A stretch of 64,000 bases of DNA, taken from assembly GCA_965200615.1 (NCBI GenBank), contig OZ241377.1:992001-1056000 (forward strand). Direction: 5' to 3'. The stretch comes from Bin5 sp965200615 (GTDB lineage Bacteria > Chloroflexota > Anaerolineae > Caldilineales > Caldilineaceae). Shown one piece after another: positions 17,493 to 25,694 of the stretch. How positions within the stretch are numbered: the first letter of the stretch is position 1; each line of letters opens with the position of its first letter. The translations under genes were made by a program, and so were the position numbers. The notes beneath the pieces were generated by a model that saw only the letters and a program-made list of their open reading frames with translations, had not been told where the DNA came from and did no database searches.

Positions 17493-18551
17493 ATGACTAA
17501 CCATTCACCCATCAACGTAGCCATCGCCGGCCTCGGCCGCACCGGCTGGAACAACCACGCCAACGCCTGTGCCCACCTCCCCGACCAGTTCCGCGTCGTC
17601 GCCGTCGGCGACCCCGACCCGGAACGCCAGGCCGAAGCCATCGAACGCTTCGACTGCCTCGCCTACGCATCATACGAGGAGCTGGTCGCCGACAAAGCCA
17701 TCGAGCTCATGGTGGTCGCCACCCCCAGCAACCTCCATGCCGAACAGTCGATCGCAGCCATGCGCGCCGGCCAGCACGTCATCGTCGAGAAGCCGATGGC
17801 CAGCGACCTCGCCGGCGCCGACGCCATGCTCGCCGTTGCTGAGGAGACCGGCCGGATCCTCACCGTCCACCAGAATCTGCGCTACGCCGCCGACTTCGTC
17901 AAAGTGCGCGAAGTGATCGCCTCCGGCGTTCTCGGACGCATCATCGAGGTCCGCATCCACAACGGCGGCTTCGACCGCCGCTGGGACTGGCAGACAATGA
18001 AGCGCTACGGCGGCGGCATGCTCAACAACAGCGGCCCCCATTTCATCGACATGGGCATGCTCCTTATCGACGACCCGGAGCCGGACGTCTTCTGCCATAT
18101 GGAGGCCACGCCACTCTATGCCGGTGACGCCGACAGTCATGTCAAGGTCATCCTCAAACCCAGTCCTGGGCAAGGGCCCCTGGTCGAAATCAACATCACC
18201 ACCGCCTGCGCCTTCCCCCAACCGAACTTCCTGGCGTTGGGAACGCATGGGTCGATGGCCTGTTACCGGGAAGAAGCGCATTTGAAATACTTCGATCCCG
18301 CCGAAGCGCCGCCCCTGATTCTGGACGAGGCGCCCATCGCCCGTGACCGGGTCTACAATCGCGAACAGCTTCCCTGGAAGGAGGAACACGTCTCCTTTGT
18401 CTATGATGGCGCAGGCAGTGTGCAGGAACTGTATCGCGCCCTCTTCGCCTCCATCCGTCAAGGACAGGAATTGGACATCACCCCCGAGAGCGTACGCGCC
18501 CAGATCGCGGTACTCGAAAAGTGCCGAGAACTCAATCCCGGTGTAATCTGA
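17493..18551 (+). CDS. Gfo/Idh/MocA-family oxidoreductase
   Basis: A 352-residue NAD(P)-dependent sugar or inositol dehydrogenase-type protein. The Rossmann motif is AGLGRTG near residues 10-16, EKPMASD carries the active-site lysine, and GGMLNNSGPHFIDMG carries the second catalytic region. Length and domain order are normal. It opens a run of sugar-catabolic genes (two sugar-phosphate isomerase/epimerases and an ABC importer follow). The 3' end carries a 16-base tandem duplication that contains the stop codon. Confidence 0.9.
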   Translation: MTNHSPINVAIAGLGRTGWNNHANACAHLPDQFRVVAVGDPDPERQAEAIERFDCLAYASYEELVADKAIELMVVATPSNLHAEQSIAAMRAGQHVIVEKPMASDLAGADAMLAVAEETGRILTVHQNLRYAADFVKVREVIASGVLGRIIEVRIHNGGFDRRWDWQTMKRYGGGMLNNSGPHFIDMGMLLIDDPEPDVFCHMEATPLYAGDADSHVKVILKPSPGQGPLVEINITTACAFPQPNFLALGTHGSMACYREEAHLKYFDPAEAPPLILDEAPIARDRVYNREQLPWKEEHVSFVYDGAGSVQELYRALFASIRQGQELDITPESVRAQIAVLEKCRELNPGVI

Positions 18552-18569
18552 AACCGGTGTAATCTGAAA
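18538..18569 (+). repeat. 16-bp tandem duplication at the stop codon of the Gfo/Idh gene
   Basis: CCGGTGTAATCTGAAA occurs twice back to back (18538-18553 and 18554-18569). The first copy contains the last codons and the TGA stop; the second lies downstream. It is a second example, after 681-732, of a short tandem duplication placed exactly at a gene boundary. Confidence 0.9.
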
Positions 18570-18636
18570 GTAGTGAGGAGCGGGGACTTCCCGTTTCTTG
18601 CCTTCCTTCTCTCTCTCCGTCGTAAAGGAGTTTCGT

Positions 18637-19512
18637 ATGGAATTGAGTTGCACATCCGTAATGCTTCCCCGCTGGGAACTGGACGAGACCTTCGACAAGC
18701 TGCAGCAGTACGGCTACGACGCCGTTGAGCTGCGCTGCCGCTATAACCCCGATGATCCCAACGCGCAGCCCTTTTTCTGGGGCCGGCATCTCTCCGACGT
18801 CAGCCCGGACAATATCCTCGACAAGGCTGGGCAAATTCGCGCCGCCGTCAAACGCACCGGCATTCGTGTCGCCGCGCTCGCGCCCAACGCCCGCTACGAC
18901 GACACCGAGCATGTCCTCAAGCTCTTCAGGGGCGCCCTCGCCATTGACCCCGACCGACCGCCCCTGATCCGCATCGACGCCCCCAAACACGACCGCACCA
19001 GACCCTACTGGCCCCAGTTCCTCGAGGCACGCGCCGGCTATGCTAAACTGGCCGAGCTGGCAAGCGAGCACGGCGTCAAAGCGACCTATGAAATCCATAC
19101 CGGCACCCTTGCCGTCACCGCTTCACGCACGCTCGAACTCCTGCGCGACCTGGACCCCAACCACATCGGCGCCATCTACGACGTGCAGAACATGGTCGAG
19201 GTGGGTATCGAAGACACCCGCATGGGCCTGGACCTTCTCGGCCCCTACGTGGCCCACTGCCATATCGGCAACCGCCTGCCCGAACCCGCCGGCCAGGGCG
19301 CCGCCGGCAATACAACCTGGCGCTGGCGCGGCGCCCGCCTCGCAGAGGGCGTCGCCGATATCCCCCAACTGATCGACGACCTCAAGACCGTCGGCTACAA
19401 GGGCGCGCTCTCCCTCGAGCTCTTCATACCCGAAAACTTCGAGCCCGGAAACGACGACGAGATCGTGCAGACTGAAGGGGCTTTCCTGCGCAAGCTCATC
19501 GACCGGCCCTAG
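18637..19512 (+). CDS. sugar phosphate isomerase/epimerase (AP endonuclease 2-type TIM barrel)
   Basis: A 291-residue protein of the xylose isomerase-like TIM-barrel superfamily. Strand-end acidic and histidine residues typical of the metal site occur in ATYEIHTGT, GAIYDVQNMVE, VAHCHIGNR and LSLELFIPENF. The start at 18637 follows AAAGGAG at good spacing; the frame extends upstream to 18598 without a ribosome-binding site. Members interconvert sugars or inositol derivatives, and the Gfo/Idh gene just upstream fits an inositol-like or keto-sugar pathway. The exact substrate is not readable. Confidence 0.85.
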   Translation: MELSCTSVMLPRWELDETFDKLQQYGYDAVELRCRYNPDDPNAQPFFWGRHLSDVSPDNILDKAGQIRAAVKRTGIRVAALAPNARYDDTEHVLKLFRGALAIDPDRPPLIRIDAPKHDRTRPYWPQFLEARAGYAKLAELASEHGVKATYEIHTGTLAVTASRTLELLRDLDPNHIGAIYDVQNMVEVGIEDTRMGLDLLGPYVAHCHIGNRLPEPAGQGAAGNTTWRWRGARLAEGVADIPQLIDDLKTVGYKGALSLELFIPENFEPGNDDEIVQTEGAFLRKLIDRP

Positions 19513-19580
19513 CGCACAGTACCAGCGGGACGCCCGGCTGTTCATATAATGCAGTCCAAGCCGCCGCCCCGTCGCCCCCA

Positions 19581-19600
19581 CAATACGCAATACACAAAGG
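19581..19600 (+). repeat. TACGCAA heptamer repeat (two units)
   Basis: TACGCAA followed by the variant TACACAA lies directly upstream of the isomerase start. It belongs to the same heptamer family as 28163-28182 and the inverted copies at 22317-22376. Confidence 0.55.
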
Positions 19601-19620
19601 ATCCTCAGGACAACCCCGCC

Positions 19621-20436
19621 ATGCCCTATGCCATCTGCAACGAACTCTTCGAAGGCTGGTCCCTGGAGAAAACCGCCGCCTTCGTCGCCGAACTCGGCTA
19701 CCAGGGCCTCGAACTGGCGCCCTTCACCCTCTGCAACCTTGTCACCGATCTCTCCACCGCCGACCGCCTCCGCATCCGGCGCGCCGTCGAAGGCGCCGGA
19801 CTCTCCGTCGTCGGCCTTCACTGGCTGCTGGCACAGACCGAGGGCTTCCAGCTTAACGACTCCGACCCTGATGTGCGCGCACGCACCGCCCAGTATCTGC
19901 TCGACCTGATCGACTGCTGCGCCGAGCTGGGCGGCGAACTTCTCATCTTCGGCTCGCCGCAACAGCGTGACGTGCCCCCCAGCCGTCCGCGCGACGAGGC
20001 CTGGAAAACCACAGCCGAAATTATGCACGCCTGCGGCGAGCGCGCCCAGGAGCAGGGCGTCCTCTTCTGCGTCGAACCGCTCAGCCGCAACGAGACCAAC
20101 TTCATCGTCAATGTCGACGAAGCCGCCGAACTGGTGCGCCAGGTCGACCTCCCCGGCCTCCGCATGATGGTCGATACCAAGGCCATGAGCAACGACCCCC
20201 GCCCCATCCCCGAACAGATCCGGGCCGTTCACCGCCTTTTCCACCACGTCCACCTCAACGATCCCAACCTGCGAGGGCCGGGCATGGGCGATCTCGACTT
20301 CCGGCCCATCCTGCAAACGCTCGACGACCTCAACTACGACCGCTGGCTGTCAATCGAAGTATTCGACTTCACGCCCGGCCCCGAAAGGACCGCACGTGAA
20401 AGCCTCGCCTACCTGAACGCCATTCCAAGCGGTTAG
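19621..20436 (+). CDS. sugar phosphate isomerase/epimerase
   Basis: A 271-residue TIM-barrel protein of the same superfamily as its upstream neighbour. Metal-site features are FCVEPLSRNETNFI, LRMMVDTKAMSN, HHVHLNDPN and LSIEVFDFTPG. I place the start at ATG 19621 because homology begins there and CAGGA precedes it; an upstream ATG at 19549 would add 24 residues from a stretch that includes a heptamer repeat. It probably acts with the Gfo/Idh enzyme and the first isomerase. Two family members in series are common in inositol- or glucoside-oxidation clusters. Confidence 0.85.
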   Translation: MPYAICNELFEGWSLEKTAAFVAELGYQGLELAPFTLCNLVTDLSTADRLRIRRAVEGAGLSVVGLHWLLAQTEGFQLNDSDPDVRARTAQYLLDLIDCCAELGGELLIFGSPQQRDVPPSRPRDEAWKTTAEIMHACGERAQEQGVLFCVEPLSRNETNFIVNVDEAAELVRQVDLPGLRMMVDTKAMSNDPRPIPEQIRAVHRLFHHVHLNDPNLRGPGMGDLDFRPILQTLDDLNYDRWLSIEVFDFTPGPERTARESLAYLNAIPSG

Positions 20437-20484
20437 TGGTCAGGGGACGGCGCCGCCCGAGGGCATGGACCGCAATAAACAGGC

Positions 20485-20512
20485 TTGACACAAGACAATT
20501 TCTCTGTAGAAT
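20485..20512 (+). promoter_or_regulatory. sigma-70-type promoter for the peptide-type ABC operon
   Basis: TTGACA (20485-20490), a 16-base spacer and TAGAAT (20507-20512) match the vegetative promoter consensus well. Transcription would start near 20519, leaving a leader of about 150 bases before the binding-protein start at 20673. Confidence 0.6.
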
Positions 20513-20672
20513 GGAGTCGTTCCCACTGAGCCGCCCCTCCTATAAGCGGCCGGGGGAACTGAACATTCTTGGCAAGGGTCTTGCTGTCCGCCAAACCGGG
20601 AACGCATGTAATCCTGCCAATTCCTCATCCGCGTTTCATACATCAAAAGACGTAGGAAAGGAGATTCAAAGT

Positions 20673-22274
20673 ATGGCACTCCGTAAGGTAGTGATTCGAA
20701 CAGCTGTACCGCTGGCAGCCCTGTTGCTCCTGCTGCTCGCGGCCGGGTGTGTGGCGCCGGCTGCCGCGCCCGCAGACTCGGGCGATGGGGGCATGATGGA
20801 GGCGAAGAGCGAACTCGTCGTCGCCGTCGCCCAGGAAATGACGTCCCTGGAGGCAACGTTGGCCGCGGCCGAAACCAACTGCAACGGCTGCTTGAACGTT
20901 GTAGAAACGCTGGTCACGCGCAACTTCTCCACCGGCGAAATCATCCCCTTGCTGGCAACCGAGTGGGAACGGATCGATGACAGGACGATCCAGTTCCAGT
21001 TGCGAGAGGGCGTAACCTTCCATGACGGCTCTCCGCTGAACGCCGAAGCCGTGGCCACGAGCATCAACTATATGTGGGAGGCTGAACTCGTCAACACGCT
21101 CACCGGCTTTATCGGCGGTACCCTGAGCGCCGAAGCGGTCGATGAATACAGCGTCAACGTGTCTGCCGCCGATCCCGACCCGATTCTGCTGGAAAAGATG
21201 TATTTCGTCGCCATTTCCTCGGCCAAGCAGATTCAAGAGGAGCCGGACACCTATTCCACCAAGTTGGTTGGCACCGGCCCCTATATGCTTGACGAGTGGA
21301 ATCGCGGCGAATCCATCATCTACGTCGCTAACCCCGACTGGTGGGGCCACGACAACCCCGACGAGGCCGGCGGCAAGGTATCCTTTGACCGTCTCGTCTG
21401 GCGCTTCCTCCCCGAGGACACCGTTCGCGCCGCAGCCGCCCAGGCCGGCGAGGTCGACATCGCTCAGTTCGTGACGCCGGACCAGTGCAACGCGGCAATG
21501 GGCGACGACGGCCTGCGCTGCGCCTCAGTGGCCAGCGTCGAGACGATGTTCGCCCGCATGGGCAACAAGAAGCTCTTCGAGGACATCCGCGTACGAGAGG
21601 CCCTCAACCTCGCTATCGACAAGGAGTTGATCGTTGAGACGCTTCTGGGTGGCGCGGCAACTATCACCGGCCAGATCGTCAACGAGACCGCCACCGGGCA
21701 CCACCCGGACCTTCAGCCCTATCCCTATGACCCCGACCGGGCTCGCGGCCTTCTCGAGGACGCCGCGGCTGACGGCGTAGACGTCGGGCAGGAGTTCACC
21801 CTCGCCTCCCGCCAGGGCCTGCACGCCGGCCATGTCGAGGTCATTCAGGCCATCGGCGGTATGCTCAACGAAGTCGGCTTCAACGCTACCGTCAGTGTCA
21901 TGCCACCAGATACCTTCAACCCCCAGTTCAGTCATAACTGGTCCGAACTGGAGGGCCAGCCCAACTGGGTCGCCGTTCACCTCCACGGCAACGAGATCCT
22001 CGATCTCTGGTTCTCCTACGTCAACTACTTCACCTGCGGCGGCGTGGTGTCACTCTACTGCAACGCGGAGGTCGATGCGCTATGGGAAGAGGCCCGCACA
22101 CTCTCCGGTGATGCCCGTGACATGAAACTGCAGGAGGCCGCACAGGTCGCTTACGACGATTTCGCCTACGGCCTGATCGCTCACCTGGACTTGGCCTATC
22201 TCATCAGTGAAGATCTGAATTGGAACGTGAAACTGGACCATCGCCTGCAGGCCAAGGAGATGTCACCCAAGTAA
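20673..22274 (+). CDS. ABC transporter substrate-binding lipoprotein (SBP family 5)
   Basis: A 533-residue extracellular solute-binding protein of the peptide/nickel/opine type (SBP_bac_5). The start at 20673 follows AGGAAAGGAG; the frame runs open upstream to 20436 but has no signal there. A lipoprotein signal peptide is clear: basic start, hydrophobic LAALLLLLLAAGC, lipobox cysteine at about residue 27. Family segments include LRIKV-like LREGVTFHDGSPLNAEAV and VGTGPYMLDEWNRGE. Two permease genes follow but no ATPase gene is in the window. The ligand could be an oligopeptide or an oligosaccharide; the sugar-catabolic neighbours favour the latter. Confidence 0.9.
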   Translation: MALRKVVIRTAVPLAALLLLLLAAGCVAPAAAPADSGDGGMMEAKSELVVAVAQEMTSLEATLAAAETNCNGCLNVVETLVTRNFSTGEIIPLLATEWERIDDRTIQFQLREGVTFHDGSPLNAEAVATSINYMWEAELVNTLTGFIGGTLSAEAVDEYSVNVSAADPDPILLEKMYFVAISSAKQIQEEPDTYSTKLVGTGPYMLDEWNRGESIIYVANPDWWGHDNPDEAGGKVSFDRLVWRFLPEDTVRAAAAQAGEVDIAQFVTPDQCNAAMGDDGLRCASVASVETMFARMGNKKLFEDIRVREALNLAIDKELIVETLLGGAATITGQIVNETATGHHPDLQPYPYDPDRARGLLEDAAADGVDVGQEFTLASRQGLHAGHVEVIQAIGGMLNEVGFNATVSVMPPDTFNPQFSHNWSELEGQPNWVAVHLHGNEILDLWFSYVNYFTCGGVVSLYCNAEVDALWEEARTLSGDARDMKLQEAAQVAYDDFAYGLIAHLDLAYLISEDLNWNVKLDHRLQAKEMSPK

Positions 22275-22316
22275 AGGGCTGAGATTGAACAGCCCGTTTG
22301 AGGCTCGTCAATTGAA

Positions 22317-22376
22317 TGCGTATCACGCGTTGCGCCATGTCCTGCGAAAACGGAACTACGCAATGCGTGATACGCA
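22317..22376 (+). repeat. large inverted repeat between binding-protein and permease genes
   Basis: The 18-base arm at 22317-22334 (TGCGTATCACGCGTTGCG) is complementary to 22359-22376 with one mismatch, which would be a G-U pair in RNA, around a 24-base loop. It sits 42 bases after the binding-protein stop. It could stabilise the upstream message and lower permease expression. It also contains inverted copies of the TACGCA-type repeat found at other gene junctions. Confidence 0.8.
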
Positions 22377-22486
22377 GCATCCGGAGTTGAGATGACTGCT
22401 GTTCCGACGAGGAGAGTAGGGAAGAGAGAACATCTCCCGCTCCCTCTTTCCCCACTTCTCGCTCCTCCGCAGTAAAGGCCGGTCCA

Positions 22487-23404
22487 ATTCTTCCCTATCT
22501 GTTACGACGCTCCATTCACTCGATTGGCGTCGCCTTCGCTGTTCTCACATTCGTCTTCGTTGCGGGCCGTGTGATAGGTGATCCCGTTCGTATCATGGTG
22601 GGCGTCGAAGCCTCGGAAGAACGCGTCCAGCAGGTGCGCGACCAGTTGGGCCTCAACGATCCGATTCCAGTGCAGTATGCCAGATTCGCGGTGCGCGCGA
22701 TTTTCTTGGATTTCGGAGACTCCTTCTGGCAGAAGACATCGTCCCTGCGCCTGGTAATAGACCGTCTGCCCGCCACTTTCAGACTGGCCGCAGCAGCCTT
22801 CCTGCTGGCCGCGCCCATCGGCATCCTCCTGGGCGCCGCGGCCGCACTCCGCCCCCAGACCTACCTGGATAGACTTATCAACATCCTCTCGCTGGGGGGC
22901 GTTTCCATGGTCGACTTCTGGATGGCGCTGATGTTGATAATCGTCTTCGCCGTCCAGTTCGGCTGGTTTAAAACGTCCGGCTATGGCGGCTTTTCTTACA
23001 TGGCGTTACCGACGTTGACACTTTGCCTCTCACCTCTGGGGCGCATCTCCCAAATCACCCGCAGCGCCATGCTGGACGAGATGAACCGGCCCCACATCAC
23101 CGTCGCCCGCGCCAAGGGGCTCGCCGAAGGGCGGATCGTCTTTGTCCATGCACTTAAAAACGCCGCCATTCCTGTTGTCACGATCAGCGGCGATATGTTG
23201 TCGTCTATGTTGAATGGAGCAATTTTGGTGGAGACGGTCTTCGCCTGGCCGGGCATCGGCTATCTGACCTTGCAGGCCTTGCAACGGCGAGACCTGCCGC
23301 TGGTTGAGGCGACCGTTTTCGTGGTCGCCTGCATGGTGATCGTGGTCAATCTGCTTGTCGATTTGAGCTATGTATACCTGAACCCAAGGATCCGTTTCCA
23401 GTGA
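22487..23404 (+). CDS. ABC transporter permease (DppB/OppB type), non-standard start
   Basis: The permease reads from YLLRRSIHSIGVAFAVLTFVF (first membrane helix) through GDPVRIMVG to a C-terminal LVDLSYVYLNPRIRF, the usual OppB/DppB ending. The EAA-loop region is TVARAKGLAEGRIVFVHALKNAAIP. The typical N-terminal helix lies upstream of the first ATG/GTG (GTG 22571), and no ATG, GTG or TTG occurs in frame back to the stop at 22388. I place the start tentatively at ATT 22487, eight bases after AAGG. The alternatives are a start lost by mutation or a truncated product from 22571. Confidence 0.78.
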   Translation: MLPYLLRRSIHSIGVAFAVLTFVFVAGRVIGDPVRIMVGVEASEERVQQVRDQLGLNDPIPVQYARFAVRAIFLDFGDSFWQKTSSLRLVIDRLPATFRLAAAAFLLAAPIGILLGAAAALRPQTYLDRLINILSLGGVSMVDFWMALMLIIVFAVQFGWFKTSGYGGFSYMALPTLTLCLSPLGRISQITRSAMLDEMNRPHITVARAKGLAEGRIVFVHALKNAAIPVVTISGDMLSSMLNGAILVETVFAWPGIGYLTLQALQRRDLPLVEATVFVVACMVIVVNLLVDLSYVYLNPRIRFQ

Positions 23405-23496
23405 GCCACACGCACTGCTGCATATTACGTATCGCCCCTGGAGGAATACGGGCAGCCTTCTGCTCCCTCCGCTCTTCTTAAGTAGTCAAGGCGGCC

Positions 23497-24468
23497 ATGT
23501 CCGACGAGATAAAAAAGTTGTTTCCCGAAGAACAGACGGCACGTTCGCAGAGCGCATCCCGTTGGCTCATCGTGCGCGGCCTGCTGCGCGATCCCGTCAC
23601 CTTCGTAGCCATAACGATTCTCGCCCTGATTCTGATTTCGGCGGTCGGCGCCGAACTGATCGCGCCCTTCGACCCGCTCGAGCAGGACCTGAAACTGCGC
23701 AACATGCCCCCCATGGCACGCGCCCTGGATGAAAACGACTCGCCAATCGGCTTTCCCTTCATTTTAGGCACCGACCCACTCGGACGCGACATTCTCAGCC
23801 GCATCATCTTTGGCGCCCGCGTCTCGTTGACGGTCGGGCTCAGCAGCGCACTTGTCTCCGGTCTGATCGGCACCCTGCTGGGGATCATCGCCGGCTACTA
23901 CCGCGGCGCTGCCGATGACATCATCATGCGCCTGGTCGATATTCAGATGAGCATCCCTGTCCTTCTGTTGGCGCTGCTGGTGCTCTTCGCGCTCGGCTCC
24001 GGTTTCCTCAACCTGGTCGTAGTGCTCGCAATCGTCAGGTGGATGGCCTACACGCGTCTTGCCCGCGGCCAGACTTTGGCCCTGCGCAACTCACCGTTCA
24101 TCGACGCTGCCATCGCGATAGGAAATACCCATACACGCATCCTCTTCCGTCATATCGTCCCCAACGTCGCCTCCCCCCTCATCATTTTAGGCACGTTGGA
24201 GGTGGCAACTCTCATTCTGAGTGAGGCGGGTTTGAGCTTTCTCGGCTTTGGCATCCAGTTGCCTCGGTCTTCCTGGGGTCTCATGATTGCCGGCGGCCGC
24301 CAGTATATCACTTCCGCCTGGTGGATTGTCGCCTTCCCCGGCCTCACCATCTTCCTCACCACCCTCAGCCTCAACCTTTTGGCCGCATCCCTGCGCTCCA
24401 TTTCCGACCCGGTTCAACGCGAACGCTGGCTCCGCAACAGAACCGCGCCCGCCAACGGCAGTAGCTGA
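23497..24468 (+). CDS. ABC transporter permease (DppC/OppC type)
   Basis: A 323-residue inner-membrane permease. The OppC-type N-terminus has a single helix (FVAITILALILISAVGAEL, about 33-52), then the loop with GTDPLGRDILSRIIFGARVSL, the signature of the family. The EAA loop is FIDAAIAIGNTHTRILFRHI, and the final helices end with LRSISDPVQR. It pairs with the permease at 22487 to form the channel for the binding protein at 20673. The ATPase subunits must be encoded elsewhere. Confidence 0.9.
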   Translation: MSDEIKKLFPEEQTARSQSASRWLIVRGLLRDPVTFVAITILALILISAVGAELIAPFDPLEQDLKLRNMPPMARALDENDSPIGFPFILGTDPLGRDILSRIIFGARVSLTVGLSSALVSGLIGTLLGIIAGYYRGAADDIIMRLVDIQMSIPVLLLALLVLFALGSGFLNLVVVLAIVRWMAYTRLARGQTLALRNSPFIDAAIAIGNTHTRILFRHIVPNVASPLIILGTLEVATLILSEAGLSFLGFGIQLPRSSWGLMIAGGRQYITSAWWIVAFPGLTIFLTTLSLNLLAASLRSISDPVQRERWLRNRTAPANGSS

Positions 24469-24500
24469 CCGCGACGGGACCATCCGTTTCTCCCCCAGCA

Positions 24501-25328
24501 TCACGATGCTGTCATCCGCGCAGACACCCGCCCCCGCGCCGCTTGCTTTGCCTTGTCCCACTTTTCCATCCACGCATTTCTCCCCGTATGGCGAATAATG
24601 TCATGGATCGTCGCCCGCGGCTGATAGGGTAGATACATCCCGCAGTGCCACGCCAGATTGCGGTACACCATGAAGTCACCCGGCCCCAGATAGACCTGTA
24701 CCGCCCCCGGCATTGAGCGGCAGTGCTCAAAGTAAAACTGCTCCGCCTCAGCGTCGCTCCATTCCTCCGACGCCTCCTTCATAACCGGGTCGCCCGTCGA
24801 CTCAACCTCGTCCGGAAGATCCTGTTGCCGCAGATGGCTGCCCGGCACATACCAGGTACAGGAGTCAGCGTAGATGGCGCAGTTGACCTGGTTGAAATAG
24901 CGCAGATCATTCCAGACCGTCGCCATGAACGACTCCATCTCCGCATCGCGAGCCTCCGCCGGCACCTCCACCACGCCATCGCGGTGCCACCCGCAGTGCC
25001 ACGGCCGTTCCACCGGCTCGACCAGCAGCCCCATAATGTCCAAATGCGCGTGCGTATATCCACGCCCCAGCAACCGGTCAACCGTCACCCGCAGCTCGTC
25101 GAGTTCAGCATAGTCCCTGAACGGTTGCAGGTCGATATACTCCTCGTACTGGTCCAACGGTTGGATCCGCTGCGTCTGCGGCCCGTTGAGCTCATGCGCC
25201 AGCGCACGCGCCCGGTCCGCCTCACGCCGCAGGTCAGTGAGGAGTGAAGGCGGCACAATTGCGCGAAAGATGATAAATCCCTGCTGATGATACTCATGCA
25301 CCATCCAATCTTCGAACTGAAACCTCAT
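24501..25328 (-). CDS. phytanoyl-CoA dioxygenase (PhyH) family protein
   Basis: A 275-residue Fe(II)/2-oxoglutarate dioxygenase. The start at 25328 has a perfect AGGAGG 7 bases upstream; the open frame continues to 25484 without a site. The iron ligands are in CGWHRDGVVEVP (HxD) and in LAWHCGMYLPYQPRATIHD (distal His followed by the 2-oxoglutarate-binding Arg). MVYRNLAWHC is characteristic. It is transcribed divergently from the sugar ABC operon at 25695 across a 366-base region and convergently with the permease gene, whose stop is 32 bases away. The substrate is unknown; the divergent arrangement suggests it is linked to the imported compound. Confidence 0.88.
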   Translation of the reverse strand: MRFQFEDWMVHEYHQQGFIIFRAIVPPSLLTDLRREADRARALAHELNGPQTQRIQPLDQYEEYIDLQPFRDYAELDELRVTVDRLLGRGYTHAHLDIMGLLVEPVERPWHCGWHRDGVVEVPAEARDAEMESFMATVWNDLRYFNQVNCAIYADSCTWYVPGSHLRQQDLPDEVESTGDPVMKEASEEWSDAEAEQFYFEHCRSMPGAVQVYLGPGDFMVYRNLAWHCGMYLPYQPRATIHDIIRHTGRNAWMEKWDKAKQAARGRVSARMTAS

Positions 25329-25436
25329 CACTGCCCTCCTGATTTCCTTTTCCGGGAGCAAGCCGCCCGCCCGTCTGCACCTGCCATCAGGGCCCGTTCC
25401 AGTTATTGGAATCGTAATCGAGTTTGTACATAAAAA

Positions 25437-25449
25437 GTACCACTGGTAC
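25437..25449. promoter_or_regulatory. palindromic operator candidate
   Basis: GTACCA-C-TGGTAC is a perfect palindrome with six-base arms, and another GTAC lies 14 bases upstream. Its place between divergent genes would suit a regulator of both. It rests on pattern only. Confidence 0.3.
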
Positions 25450-25489
25450 GATGAAACTTGCAACGGAGATTTGTCCCTTTTCAAGGTGA

Positions 25490-25518
25490 TTGCTTTCCAT
25501 ACTCCAGTCGGCTATAAT
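25490..25518 (+). promoter_or_regulatory. sigma-70-type promoter for the sugar ABC operon
   Basis: TTGCTT (25490-25495), exactly 17 bases, then a perfect TATAAT (25513-25518). The leader to ATG 25695 would be about 170 bases. Confidence 0.65.
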
Positions 25519-25694
25519 CTGCCGGAGTTGCGCTCGCGATGTCCCGCGGCTCTCGCTCTCACATTGCGAAGCCGAGGCGATCTTGCAATGCCCCTGTTTA
25601 TTCCGGCCCACCATCAACCTGGGAATGCAGGCCTCTCGCCTGCCATCTTAACATCCCGTGTTCGCGCATCGATCACAAAAGGAGAATCGACAAG

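Larger units (their letters stand above)
25329..25694. other. divergent regulatory region between dioxygenase and ABC operon
   Basis: No gene is supported here. The region contains a strong promoter candidate for the ABC operon (25490-25518) and a short palindrome (25437-25449), and should contain the dioxygenase promoter on the opposite strand, which I cannot identify. Confidence 0.55.
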
